A DNA stretch of 64,000 bases, taken from the NCBI GenBank assembly GCA_900767915.1, contig CAAGAX010000047.1, positions 25,839-89,838 on the forward strand, read 5' to 3'. The translations under genes and the position numbers were made by a program. This document shows, piece after piece, positions 45,672 to 54,672 of this stretch (its first letter is position 1; each line of letters starts with the position of its first letter). The DNA comes from Acholeplasmatales bacterium (GTDB lineage: Bacteria; Bacillota_I; Bacilli_A; Acholeplasmatales; Anaeroplasmataceae). Below the pieces are notes generated by a model. It saw nothing but the letters and a program-made list of their open reading frames with translations, was not told where the DNA came from and ran no database searches.

Positions 45672-45914
45672 TTATTTGAATAATTTGGTATAGAATTAGT
45701 ATATTAATATAAATATTTATTTTAAAAGCCATAAATAGTTAATTATTTATAATGCTTAAGTAGAGTATTTTAAGATATTACTTCATATTGAGACGTTAAT
45801 ATAAAAGGATATTATTAAAATATAAGATTAAATTTTATTTTTAATAAATTTTTTTCTTAAATAATTATTTAGATGCATAGAAATTAATATATAGATTATA
45901 GTTAAAAAATCTTG

Positions 45915-46065
45915 TTGATTAGTAAATTTAGGGGTAGTATAATCTCTATTTAATTTAAAGAGAAGTTTTCATGAAGGGATAGAGACCGACTCTTTAAACG
46001 ATGCAGTGGTATATCCACAGATAACTGGATTGATTATAGACCTTTTGAATAAAATAGCTTTGATT
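45915..46065 (+). other. Promoter-led segment with inverted repeats in a long intergenic region
   Basis: The 722 bases between kdgK and kduI have no complete gene. Within them TTGATT (45915-45920) and TATAAT (45938-45943) are 17 bases apart. Downstream, TTTAAAGAG (about 45954) can pair with CTCTTTAAA (about 45990), and GTGG/CCAC forms a smaller hairpin near 46007-46019. One frame is also open for 47 codons here without a start or ribosome site. It may be a small RNA, a long kduI leader or a gene relic; I recognise no known riboswitch. Confidence 0.4.
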
Positions 46066-46393
46066 TATATCATTAGATTATACATATAAATTAATTATGA
46101 TATAATTTTGATTAATTATGATTTATTATTTAATTGATATTATAAGAAATATTTAGTTGTTTGCCTAAAATTTATTTAATGAATCTTATATCTTAATTAA
46201 GTATTACTATTGCGAAATACACTTTAGAACAGTTATTTTCGAATATAAGCTAATTAGTTATAATATTTATTATTATTTTAAGACATTATACAATTAAATG
46301 CTCAACTATATTTATTTAATATTAATATTTTATAAAAATAAAAATAATCGTTGAAAAAACATTATAATATTTAAAAAATAAAGGAGAATTAAA

Positions 46394-47230
46394 ATGAAAT
46401 TACAAGTTAGATATGCAAATCATCCAGATGATTCAAAAAAATATGATACAGAAGAATTACGTAAGCATTATTTAATTTCTACAGTATTTGAAGCTGATGA
46501 AATAGTATTCACTTATTCTCATCAGGATCGTATGATTGCAGGTGGCGTAATGCCAGTTAATAAAGCAGTTGTCCTTGATTCAGCAGATGAACTTCGTGCT
46601 GATTATTTCCTACAAAGACGTGAAATGGGATTCATTAACGTAGGTGGAAAAGGAAAAGTAACATTAGATGGTAAGGTTTATGAAATTTTACCAAAAGATG
46701 GTATGTATATTGGAATGGGAACAAAGGAGATTATTTTCGAATCATTAGATAAAAATAATCCAGCTAAGTTCTATGTTAATTCATGTCCAGCTCATAAGAC
46801 ATATCCTACAGTATATATCAATTATGAGAAGGCTAATCATAAGCCTATGGGTGATGAAGCTCATATGAATAAGCGTGTTATCAATCAATATATTCATAAA
46901 GATGTATGTCAGTCTTGTCAATTAGCTATGGGAATGACTGAGTTAGCAGTTGGTTCTTGTTGGAATACAATGCCATGTCACACTCATGAAAGAAGAATGG
47001 AAGTTTATTTCTATTTTGATTTCCCAGAAACTGAAAGAGTATTCCATATTATGGGTAGACCTGATGAAACAAGACATATTATTATGGCTCCAGAACAAGC
47101 TGTAATTTCACCTTCTTGGTCAATTCACTGTGCTGCCGCAACAATGAATTATACATTCATTTGGGGTATGTGTGGTGAAAATCAAGATTATGATGATCAA
47201 GATTGGTTCAAAACATCTGAATTAAAGTAA
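46394..47230 (+). CDS. kduI: 5-dehydro-4-deoxy-D-glucuronate isomerase
   Basis: A 278-residue cupin enzyme. MPCHTHERRMEVYFYFDF supplies the zinc ligands (two His and Glu, about residues 196-203), and the last His lies in SWSIHCAAAT. It isomerises 5-keto-4-deoxyuronate, the product of unsaturated uronides from pectin or glycosaminoglycan lyases, to 2,5-diketo-3-deoxygluconate. AAAGGAG precedes ATG. It is followed after 20 bases by kduD, the next step of the pathway. Confidence 0.95.
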   Translation: MKLQVRYANHPDDSKKYDTEELRKHYLISTVFEADEIVFTYSHQDRMIAGGVMPVNKAVVLDSADELRADYFLQRREMGFINVGGKGKVTLDGKVYEILPKDGMYIGMGTKEIIFESLDKNNPAKFYVNSCPAHKTYPTVYINYEKANHKPMGDEAHMNKRVINQYIHKDVCQSCQLAMGMTELAVGSCWNTMPCHTHERRMEVYFYFDFPETERVFHIMGRPDETRHIIMAPEQAVISPSWSIHCAAATMNYTFIWGMCGENQDYDDQDWFKTSELK

Positions 47231-47250
47231 TAATAGGAGGAAAAAATCAA

Positions 47251-48051
47251 ATGAAAATGGAAGATTTTAGACTAGATGGCAAGGTTGCCCTAGTTACAGG
47301 TGCTTCTTATGGAATCGGTTTTAACATTGCCTTAGGCTTTGCTGAAGCTGGTGCTACAATCGTTTTTAACGATATTAAACAAGATTTAGTTGATAAGGGT
47401 ATTGCTTCTTATAAGGAGCATGGTGTAAACGCTCATGGTTATGTTTGTGATGTAACTGATGAAGATGCTGTTAATGCTATGGTTCAACAAATTGAGAAGG
47501 AAGTTGGCGTTATTGATATTTTAGTTAACAACGCTGGTATTATTAAGAGAATTCCTATGCTTGAAATGACAGCAGCTCAATTCCGTCAAGTAATTGATAT
47601 TGATTTAAATGGTCCATTTATCGTTTCTAAGGCAGTTATTCCTGGAATGATTAAGAAGGGTCATGGAAAGATTATTAATATTTGCTCAATGATGTCAGAG
47701 CTTGGTCGTGAAACAGTTTCTGCATATGCAGCAGCTAAGGGTGGCTTAAAGATGTTAACTCGTAATATCTGTTCTGAATATGGTGAATACAATATTCAAT
47801 GTAATGGTATAGGACCTGGTTATATCGCAACACCTCAAACTGCTCCACTTCGTGAAAGACAACCAGATGGATCTCGTCATCCATTTGATTCATTCATCAT
47901 TGCTAAGACTCCAGCTGGACGTTGGTTAGAGCCAGAAGAATTAGCTGGACCTGCAGTATTCCTAGCATCTGATGCTTCTAATGCAGTTAACGGACATATT
48001 TTATATGTTGATGGTGGTATTTTAGCTTATATTGGTAAGCAACCTAAGTAA
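47251..48051 (+). CDS. kduD: 2-deoxy-D-gluconate 3-dehydrogenase / KduD
   Basis: Short-chain dehydrogenase of 266 residues. Cofactor motif TGASYGIG (about 17-24), NNAG (about 92-95), and the Ser/Tyr/Lys set with YAAAKGG (about 160). It reduces 2,5-diketo-3-deoxygluconate to KDG, completing the link from KduI to the KDG kinases upstream. TAGGAGG precedes ATG 47251; an internal ATG at 47257 is a weaker choice. Gluconate 5-dehydrogenase is the closest alternative name, but the kduI partner settles the role. A terminator follows directly. Confidence 0.93.
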   Translation: MKMEDFRLDGKVALVTGASYGIGFNIALGFAEAGATIVFNDIKQDLVDKGIASYKEHGVNAHGYVCDVTDEDAVNAMVQQIEKEVGVIDILVNNAGIIKRIPMLEMTAAQFRQVIDIDLNGPFIVSKAVIPGMIKKGHGKIINICSMMSELGRETVSAYAAAKGGLKMLTRNICSEYGEYNIQCNGIGPGYIATPQTAPLRERQPDGSRHPFDSFIIAKTPAGRWLEPEELAGPAVFLASDASNAVNGHILYVDGGILAYIGKQPK

Positions 48052-48061
48052 TAATTTTTAA

Positions 48062-48090
48062 AAAGTTCCTATTTTATAGGAGCTTTTTTT
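48062..48090 (+). terminator. Terminator after kduD
   Basis: AAAGTTCCTAT pairs with ATAGGAGCTTT (one G-U) with a 3-base loop, followed by a run of T. The group II intron relic begins about 12 bases further on. Confidence 0.9.
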
Positions 48091-48100
48091 TGTATTCCGT

Positions 48101-48420
48101 GTATGGCACTAATCTCATTTTTGAAAGTTTAGTCACTATTATTTACAGCCAAATATAGTAAAAACCAAATTGATAACAGTAATGTTATCTATAAAAGAAG
48201 GAACTAGCAAAGCATCATTGCCTAAGGATAGAACTTTATTAGGCTAAATGGTGAATTAGGATATATAACAAGTTAAAGTTCAAATGGTGAAAATAAAACC
48301 AAGACAGTAAATCAAGAGATTGTAAACGAATGATTAGTAAATTTCACCTAGATACATCATAAATGCTTTAAATAAATGTGGTTAAATTAATATTAGCTCC
48401 GTATGCGTTAGAAATAGTCA
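48101..48420 (+). mobile_element. Degraded group II intron relic
   Basis: From GTATGGCA at 48101 the sequence is clearly related to the better intron at 63621. Shared blocks include GCCAAATATAGTAAAAACC, ACTAGCAAAG, GATATATAACAAGTTAAAGTT, ACCAAGACAGTAAATCAAGAG and CGAATGATTAG (domain I). Near the end AGCTCCGTATGCG, then GAAA, resembles the 5' strand of catalytic domain V. The maturase gene and the 3' strand of domain V are missing, so this copy is deleted internally and dead. It lies immediately behind the kduD terminator. Confidence 0.8.
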
Positions 48421-48426
48421 ATAAGA

Positions 48427-48480
48427 AAAGACTAGGACTAGTCGAGTCTTTAGCTAACTACCTTAGGTAGTTTTTTCTTT
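48427..48480 (+). terminator. Tandem hairpins ending in a terminator
   Basis: AAAGACT/AGTCTTT (48426-48451) is followed by AACTACC/GGTAGTT (48456-48472) with a 3-base loop and TTTTTT. Confidence 0.75.
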
Positions 48481-48625
48481 AGTATAAAAGTAGTGCTCTA
48501 AAAAAACAGTACATATGGTATAATGAGAGTAACAATGAATTATTTTTTCCTTTATCCTATTATTATTTTAATTCACTTGTTATTAATTAAAAAAAATAAT
48601 ATAATAAGCATAAGTGGGTGAAAAA

Positions 48626-49051
48626 ATGGAGATTTTTAGCTTTATTATTATAAATTTAGCGACTATTTTATATTTAATACCATTAATAGCTTATTTTATT
48701 CAATTTTTTAGGAATAAATATTTTACAAGCGATAAAATGCTAAGAATGTTTTTTATTCAAGGAATGATTACATTAATGATTTTATCTTGGTTATTAATAA
48801 TAATGAATAATGGCTTTAATATCAATTTTTATTTGAATATAGAATTCGAGTGGCTTTTAATTATAATAATACCTATTTTTATACTAGTTGAATTTATTGA
48901 CTATTTATTAAGAAAGCATATTAAATATTATTATAATACATTTGCTATAATTGCTAGATTTTTATTACCTACTATATGTATTGTTTTATTTATAATGAAT
49001 TTATTCGTTTATTATTTTTCAATACATTATTTTATATATTTATTGGCTTAG
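48626..49051 (+). CDS. Four-span membrane protein of unknown function
   Basis: A 141-residue hydrophobic protein with four membrane helices (about 5-27, 40-60, 72-92, 104-135) joined by short basic loops. The frame could begin at GTG 48614; ATG 48626, a few bases after GTGGGTG, gives a better start. No family is recognised and no conserved polar residue suggests a transporter. It lies 23 bases upstream of the ACT-domain gene but could be independent. Confidence 0.55.
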   Translation: MEIFSFIIINLATILYLIPLIAYFIQFFRNKYFTSDKMLRMFFIQGMITLMILSWLLIIMNNGFNINFYLNIEFEWLLIIIIPIFILVEFIDYLLRKHIKYYYNTFAIIARFLLPTICIVLFIMNLFVYYFSIHYFIYLLA

Positions 49052-49074
49052 GCTTGAAGGGTGGAGTTTATTTA

Positions 49075-49344
49075 ATGAATGCAGTATTATCAGTAGTTGG
49101 AAAGGATAAGGTTGGTATCCTTGCTGGAGTATCTTCAAAGTGTGCATTTTATAATGCAAATATCAATGATGTATCTCAAACAATAGTTAACAATTTTTTC
49201 ACAATGTTTATGATTGTGAATATTGATAATTTATCTATTGAATTTACAAAATTTGTTGATGAATTATCAAAATATGGTCATGATATGGGCTTAGAGATTC
49301 ATGTTATGCATGAGGATATTTTTAATTTAATGCATAAAATTTAA
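49075..49344 (+). CDS. ACT-domain protein (UPF0237)
   Basis: ATG 49075 with GGTGGAG upstream gives 89 residues: MNAVLSVVGKDKVGILAGVS at the N-terminus and IHVMHEDIFNLMHKI at the end, both characteristic of UPF0237 single ACT domains. Such proteins bind small ligands, usually amino acids, at a dimer interface. The much longer frame starting at 48976 runs through the previous gene and is not used. The gene is 10 bases upstream of its constant partner, the DUF711 protein. Confidence 0.9.
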   Translation: MNAVLSVVGKDKVGILAGVSSKCAFYNANINDVSQTIVNNFFTMFMIVNIDNLSIEFTKFVDELSKYGHDMGLEIHVMHEDIFNLMHKI

Positions 49345-49354
49345 GAGGTTAAAA

Positions 49355-50713
49355 ATGATTACTAATAATGAAATTTTAGAAACAATACAAATGATTCAAG
49401 AACAAAATCTTGATGTCAGAACAATTACTATGGGTATCTCCTTAATTGATTGTATGGATACAGATATTAATAAATCATGCGAAAAGGTTTATAATAAAAT
49501 TTATAATTATGCACATAATTTAGTTGAGGTTGGTAATTTTATTCAAAAGAAATATGGAATTCCTATTATAAATAAGCGTGTTGCTGTAACACCTATTTCT
49601 ATGCTTGTTGGCGTATCAAAGGGAGACCCTGTTTTATATGCTAAAACATTAGACAAGGTAGCAAGTGATATTGGAATAGATTTTATAGGAGGATACTCTG
49701 CGTTAGTTCAAAAAGGTTTTGCTCCTGGTGATTTAGAATTAATTAATTCTATTCCTAGAGCTCTAAAGGAAACAAATAAGCTATGTGCTAGTGTTAATAT
49801 TGGCTCAACAAGAGCTGGTATTAATCTCGATGCAGTTAAAATTATGGGACAAAAGGTTAAAGAAGCAGCAGAGCTTACAAAGTCTAATGAATGTATTGGT
49901 GCTTCAAAGCTTGTTGTTTTTTGTAATGCCGTAGAGGATAATCCATTTATGGCTGGAGCTTTCCATGGAGTTGGAGAAGCCGATGCAGTTATAAATGTTG
50001 GAGTATCAGGTCCTGGTGTAGTTAGAGCTGCTGTAAAATCTGCACCAAAGGACGCATCAATTGCTGAAATAGCTGAAATAATTAAAAAAACAGCTTTTAA
50101 GGTTACAAGAATGGGACAGCTTGTTGGTGTTGAAGCATCTAAGCTTTTAAATAAGCCATTTGGTATTGTTGATTTATCATTAGCTCCTACTCCTGCAATT
50201 GGAGATTCCGTAGCTCATATATTAGAGGAAATGGGACTTGAACAATGTGGTTGTTGTGGTACAACTGCTTGCTTAGCAATCTTAAATGATGCGGTTAAAA
50301 AGGGTGGAGTTATGGCATCAAGCCGTGTTGGTGGTTTATCTGGTGCCTTTATCCCAGTTAGCGAGGATGCTGGAATGATTGCTGCTGCTGAATCAGGAAT
50401 GCTAACAATTGAAAAGCTAGAAGCTATGACTGCAGTATGTTCTGTTGGACTTGATATGATAGTTTTACCTGGTGATACTTCAGCAGAGGTAATTTCCGCT
50501 TTAATAGCAGATGAAGCCGCAATAGGCATGATTAATTCAAAAACTACTGCTGTACGTGTTATTCCTGCAATTGGAAAGAAGGATAATGAATCATTGAATT
50601 TTGGTGGATTATTAGGATATGGTCCAATTATGAAGATTTCAAAGGGTGATCCATCTACATTCATTAATCGTGGTGGTCAAATTCCTGCTCCATTAAATAG
50701 CTTGAAAAATTAA
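49355..50713 (+). CDS. UPF0210 / DUF711 (PFL-like fold) family protein
   Basis: A 452-residue protein of the UPF0210 family: MITNNEILETIQMIQEQNLDVRTITMGISL start, GSTRAGINLDAV, GVGEADAVINVGVSGPGVV and the Cys-rich EQCGCCGTTACLAILNDAVKKGG. The fold resembles the glycyl-radical enzyme barrel, but no radical glycine motif is present; biochemical function is unknown. Pairing with the UPF0237 ACT protein is conserved across bacteria and archaea, suggesting ligand-regulated activity. AAGAGG precedes ATG. Confidence 0.93.
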   Translation: MITNNEILETIQMIQEQNLDVRTITMGISLIDCMDTDINKSCEKVYNKIYNYAHNLVEVGNFIQKKYGIPIINKRVAVTPISMLVGVSKGDPVLYAKTLDKVASDIGIDFIGGYSALVQKGFAPGDLELINSIPRALKETNKLCASVNIGSTRAGINLDAVKIMGQKVKEAAELTKSNECIGASKLVVFCNAVEDNPFMAGAFHGVGEADAVINVGVSGPGVVRAAVKSAPKDASIAEIAEIIKKTAFKVTRMGQLVGVEASKLLNKPFGIVDLSLAPTPAIGDSVAHILEEMGLEQCGCCGTTACLAILNDAVKKGGVMASSRVGGLSGAFIPVSEDAGMIAAAESGMLTIEKLEAMTAVCSVGLDMIVLPGDTSAEVISALIADEAAIGMINSKTTAVRVIPAIGKKDNESLNFGGLLGYGPIMKISKGDPSTFINRGGQIPAPLNSLKN

Positions 50714-50731
50714 TATTTTATATAATTTTAG

Positions 50732-50760
50732 AGGAAGTATTTGATTGATACTTCCTTTTA
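50732..50760 (+). terminator. Terminator after the DUF711 gene
   Basis: AGGAAGTAT (50732-50740) pairs with ATACTTCCT (50748-50756), then TTTT. Confidence 0.88.
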
Positions 50761-50869
50761 TTGACTTTTGTTTAAGAATATAAATAATATAAGCAAAGTT
50801 AAAAAAGTATTTAATATTTTTAAATTGGGTGTTAAAAATACCATAGTTATAATAAATAATTTATGCATG

Positions 50870-51300
50870 ATAGCTTTGTTATATCTAATAGATGATATAA
50901 AATTTATAACAATGAATTTAAAAAAATAATATCTAATTATTTACTAGAAAATATTTTTGTAGAGAATTATTGTGAAATTAATAATATTCCAAAGCTCCAT
51001 TATATAAATTATAAAAGGAATTTTCAAATTTAGTTGAGTTGATTGATATAACTGAAGAAATAATAATAAAAATAACAATCTAATTTTAAAAAATGTATAA
51101 AGAAATAGAGATTGATTTAAATCAATTAAAAATATAAAAAAGTATAATTGATTTAATTAATATATCAAAAATATATTTAACACCATGTTCTATAGATTTA
51201 AGGATTGAATTTGATGGCTATCTAATAATTGCATAAGAATGCTTTCATAACAATATATTTAATAATATAAGCTATGAAGTTTATTTTGGTATTTATCAAT
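50870..51300 (+). pseudogene. Decayed coding remnant of unknown family
   Basis: Between 50761 and 51330 no intact gene is present. Protein-like pieces in shifting frames can be read: YNNEFKKIISNYLLENIFVE and ENYCEINNIPKLHYINY near 50890-51020, and IYLTPCSIDLRIEFDGYLII near 51170-51230. Stops separate them. The first piece faintly recalls an IS3-type OrfA helix-turn-helix, but this is too weak for an assignment. Confidence 0.35.
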
Positions 51301-51335
51301 TTATTATTATTAGGTAATGAAATTTTAATAATTAG

Positions 51336-51376
51336 AAGGCCCTTTTAGATGCTTAATCTTGAAAAAAGGGCCTTTT
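51336..51376. terminator. Terminator-like hairpin before the phosphohexomutase gene
   Basis: AAGGCCCTTTT (51336-51346) pairs with AAAAGGGCCTT (51364-51374), 11 bp, followed by a short T run. It lies in the 5' region of the next gene and may end leftover transcription or attenuate. Confidence 0.65.
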
Positions 51377-51411
51377 CATTATATAATAGAAACAAAGAAG
51401 GAGCGTATATT

Positions 51412-53106
51412 ATGGAATATTTAGAAAAAGTACAATTATGGAAAAATAATCCTAATTTAGAGCCTAATTTAAAGAAAGAATTAGATTCAATGAATGATAA
51501 TGAATTAAAGGAAGCATTTACTACTGACCTTGAGTTTGGAACTGGTGGATTAAGAGGAATTTTAGGCGCCGGTACTAATAGAATGAATATATATATTGTA
51601 GCTAAGGCTACTTTAGGCTTTGGTAGATATTTAATGAAGCAATCTCCTGTAGCTTTAAGTAAGGGTGTTGCTATTAGTCATGATAATCGTCATCAATCTG
51701 TAGAGTTTGCTAGAATATCTGCAGAGGTATTATCATCTTTAGGTTTTAGAGTATTTTTATTTGAGGCTCTACGTCCTACTCCAGAGCTAAGCTATGCTGT
51801 ACGTTATTTTCACTGTATTGGTGGTATTATGATTACTGCAAGTCATAACCCTAAGGAATATAATGGATATAAGATTTATGATGAAACTGGTTGTCAATTA
51901 GTTCCAAGCGATGCCGATAAGGTTATTGCTGAAATTAATCAAATTGATGATTATTTTAATATTGAGCATGGAAAGAATCATGAATTAATTCATTATATTG
52001 GTAAAGAGGTTGATGAGGCTTATATTAAAGAGGTTAAGAAGATTATTCTTAGACCAAATTTAAAGAAGGATTTCAAGCTTGTTTATACTCCACTTCATGG
52101 TACTGGACAAGTATTTGCACCACAGGTTTTACAATCTGTTGGTTATGATGTTGTGCCTCTTGCTTGTCAAATGACATGTGATCCTGATTTCTCTGGTGTT
52201 AAAACTTCAAACCCTGAAAATAAAGAAGCATATGATGAGGCAATTGAATTAGCTAAGGAAATAGGAGCTAGTATTGTACTTGCTACTGACCCAGATGCTG
52301 ACCGTTTAGGTATCGCAGTGTTACATAATGGAGAATATGTTTTATTTACAGGAAATCAAACTGCTTCATTAATATTTGATTATATTTGTAGAACTCGTAA
52401 GGAGTTAGGAACATTACCTAGTGATGGTTATATGTTTACAACTAATGTATCATCTACATTACCAATCGCCATTGCTGAAAAATATGGTTTAAAGACTGAA
52501 ATTACTTTAACAGGCTTTAAGTTCATTGGAGAAAAAGCAAGAGAGATGGAATTAACTCATAGAGGTACTTATGTATTTGGCTTTGAGGAATCTTATGGAT
52601 GCTTAGTATCTGATTGTGTAAGAGATAAGGATTCAATTCAAGCAATTTTAATGCTATGTGAAACTGCTGCATACTATCGTGAAAAGGGTATGGATTTAGT
52701 AGATGCTTTAAATCAAATCTATGAGGAATATGGCTACTATAAAGAAGGCATTACTAATATAGGCTTAAAGGGCCTTGAAGGAGCTGCTAAGATAAAGAGA
52801 ATTATGGATTTCTTTAGAACAACAGATATTGCTTTAAAGGATTTCAAGATTTTAGCTAAGGATGATGTAAAGCTTGGTATTAAGACTGATTTAACTACTG
52901 ATAAGAAGACAAAGATTAATCTTCCTTCTTCTAATGTAATTAAATATTATTTAAATGATAATATGTGGTTTGTATTACGTCCATCTGGAACTGAGCCTAA
53001 GCTAAAGGTTTATTATGGTGTAAAGGGTAATACTCAAAAAGAGGCTGATCAAAAATTAGATAAGCTTACTGGAGAGGTATTATCAATTGTAAACATGATA
53101 AAGTAA
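51412..53106 (+). CDS. Phosphoglucomutase/phosphomannomutase family (PgcA-like)
   Basis: ATG 51412 follows AAGGAGCG and gives 564 residues; the longer frame begins in the upstream hairpin. The active-site phosphoserine loop is TASHNPKEYNGYK (about 143-155), the Mg2+ loop DPDADRLGIAV (about 295), the sugar-binding FGFEESYG (about 394) and the phosphate-binding RPSGTEPKLKVYY near the C-terminus. It interconverts hexose 1- and 6-phosphates, for cell-envelope precursors and glycogen-type metabolism. Size matches the long alpha-phosphohexomutases of Firmicutes. Confidence 0.95.
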   Translation: MEYLEKVQLWKNNPNLEPNLKKELDSMNDNELKEAFTTDLEFGTGGLRGILGAGTNRMNIYIVAKATLGFGRYLMKQSPVALSKGVAISHDNRHQSVEFARISAEVLSSLGFRVFLFEALRPTPELSYAVRYFHCIGGIMITASHNPKEYNGYKIYDETGCQLVPSDADKVIAEINQIDDYFNIEHGKNHELIHYIGKEVDEAYIKEVKKIILRPNLKKDFKLVYTPLHGTGQVFAPQVLQSVGYDVVPLACQMTCDPDFSGVKTSNPENKEAYDEAIELAKEIGASIVLATDPDADRLGIAVLHNGEYVLFTGNQTASLIFDYICRTRKELGTLPSDGYMFTTNVSSTLPIAIAEKYGLKTEITLTGFKFIGEKAREMELTHRGTYVFGFEESYGCLVSDCVRDKDSIQAILMLCETAAYYREKGMDLVDALNQIYEEYGYYKEGITNIGLKGLEGAAKIKRIMDFFRTTDIALKDFKILAKDDVKLGIKTDLTTDKKTKINLPSSNVIKYYLNDNMWFVLRPSGTEPKLKVYYGVKGNTQKEADQKLDKLTGEVLSIVNMIK

Positions 53107-53124
53107 TAAAAAAAATCAAAATTT

Positions 53125-53157
53125 GAGGAATGATAAAAAAATCATTCCTCTTTTTTT
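53125..53157 (+). terminator. Terminator after the phosphohexomutase gene
   Basis: GAGGAATGAT (53125-53134), six A, ATCATTCCTC (53141-53150), seven T. Confidence 0.95.
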
Positions 53158-53194
53158 GCTATAAAAATCATATCTAGTTATTTATAATTTATTT

Positions 53195-53914
53195 ATGAAA
53201 TATATAGAAGAAATAATTTTAGTAAATTTATTAATTCATATTATTTTTGTTTTAATTACGAGCTACCTATTTTCTCAAAAACTTAATATTTTTTTGTTTA
53301 TAATTTCAATAATGTTCGATATTGTATATATTATTTTATATGTATTAATTCCTTATAATCTTGAACCATATAAATATTTATTTATAATATCAATTTCTCT
53401 TATTCCCTTTATAAATAAGGGGATTAGCAAGGCTCTATTAGAAGCGATAATATATACAATGCTCAATGTAACATTAGGAGGAACCTCTGGTATTATTTAC
53501 AAATATAATACTAATCCTTATTTAGTATATTTAGCTTTAGCATTTATATTTGGAATATTTAATGTTTATTTTGCATATAAAAGATTACATTATAGAAATA
53601 CTCACTTTGAATATCAAATACGAATTATTGATAATAATAAATTTTATCGCTTTATTGGCTTTTGTGATACAGGAAATTTTTTATTATCTAATGGCAATAT
53701 TCCAATTGTATTTATGAATAAAAAAATAAAAATAGGTAAATTTGTCAAATATTTAGATTGTAAAACTGTAACAGGAACAAGGAGGATAAGGCTTTATAAG
53801 GTAGATAAATTTCAACTGATGATAAATGGTAGCTATTACGAAAAGGATGTATATTTGTCATATGCGGATATTAATTATCAAATGATGTTTGGCTTAGCAC
53901 TTTTAGGGGGATAA
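53195..53914 (+). CDS. spoIIGA: Sporulation sigma-E factor-processing peptidase
   Basis: Five membrane helices occupy residues about 5-130, followed by a cytoplasmic domain with the aspartic-protease motif D158-T159-G160-N161 (FCDTGNFLLSNG). SpoIIGA cleaves pro-sigma-E in the mother cell on a signal from the forespore. At 239 residues it is shorter than the ~309 of Bacillus subtilis, mainly at the C-terminus. It lies 2 bases before sigE, the classic arrangement. The ribosome site before ATG 53195 is weak, suggesting low expression; no Spo0A box was recognised. Confidence 0.88.
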   Translation: MKYIEEIILVNLLIHIIFVLITSYLFSQKLNIFLFIISIMFDIVYIILYVLIPYNLEPYKYLFIISISLIPFINKGISKALLEAIIYTMLNVTLGGTSGIIYKYNTNPYLVYLALAFIFGIFNVYFAYKRLHYRNTHFEYQIRIIDNNKFYRFIGFCDTGNFLLSNGNIPIVFMNKKIKIGKFVKYLDCKTVTGTRRIRLYKVDKFQLMINGSYYEKDVYLSYADINYQMMFGLALLGG

Positions 53915-53916
53915 AA

Positions 53917-54624
53917 ATGATTTTATATAAGCTGATAAAAAGAGTATATGGAGTGTGCGATGAGGTATCCTATTTATATAGTCAAATGTCTTTACCATCA
54001 CCTTTAACAGAAGATGAGGAAAGACAATGTGTAATTAGATGTGTTAATAAGGATTTAGAAGCTAGAAATATTTTAATTGAGCATAATATGAGACTTGTTG
54101 TTTATATAGCAAAAAGATTTGAATCACCAAAGGTTTTGTTAGAGGATTTAATTTCTATTGGTTCTATGGGATTAATAAAGGGAGTAGAAACCTTTAATCC
54201 TGATAAAAATATAAAGCTTGGAACCTATTGTTCTAGATGTATTGAAAATGAAATATTAATGTTTTTAAGGAAAGCATCAAAAATGAAGGCTGAGGTTTCC
54301 TTAGATGAGCCTTTAAACATAGATGGTGATGGAAATGAGCTTTTATTATCTGATGTTATTCCCTCAAATGAGGAGCATTCATTAGAAATATCCTTACAGG
54401 AGGAAAAGAAAAGACTAATGTTTAAAGCCTTAAATTCTTTAAAGAAAAGAGAAAAGGAAATTATAATAATGAGATTTGGTTTATATAATACACCTGAATA
54501 TACTCAAAATGAGGTGGCAAATATTTTAGGAATATCTCAATCATATATATCAAGGCTTGAAAAGAAAATAATGGATAAATTAAGATTAGAAATAAATAAA
54601 AGCTTAGAATTTCAAAAAAAATGA
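53917..54624 (+). CDS. sigE: Sporulation sigma factor E (mother cell)
   Basis: A 235-residue sigma-70 family factor. The N-terminal ~25 residues, YKLIKRVYGVCDEVSYLY, form the amphipathic pro-sequence removed by SpoIIGA. Region 2 is NMRLVVYIAKRF, LEDLISIGSMGLIKGVETF and GTYCSRCIENEILM. VSLDEPLNIDGDGNELLLSD is diagnostic for sigma-E. Region 4 ends with an HTH (TQNEVANILGISQSYISRLE). It controls early mother-cell genes, among which spoVID-like coat genes are expected targets. It ends with TGA, showing TGA is a stop. Confidence 0.95.
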   Translation: MILYKLIKRVYGVCDEVSYLYSQMSLPSPLTEDEERQCVIRCVNKDLEARNILIEHNMRLVVYIAKRFESPKVLLEDLISIGSMGLIKGVETFNPDKNIKLGTYCSRCIENEILMFLRKASKMKAEVSLDEPLNIDGDGNELLLSDVIPSNEEHSLEISLQEEKKRLMFKALNSLKKREKEIIIMRFGLYNTPEYTQNEVANILGISQSYISRLEKKIMDKLRLEINKSLEFQKK

Positions 54625-54672
54625 ATAAATCAATAAACATTCTTCCATATTAAAAAGGAAGGGAAAGATTAT

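Noticed and set aside
50215..50664. 149-residue minus-strand frame inside the DUF711 gene
   Set aside because: Antisense shadow in a strongly conserved gene; product has no recognisable features.
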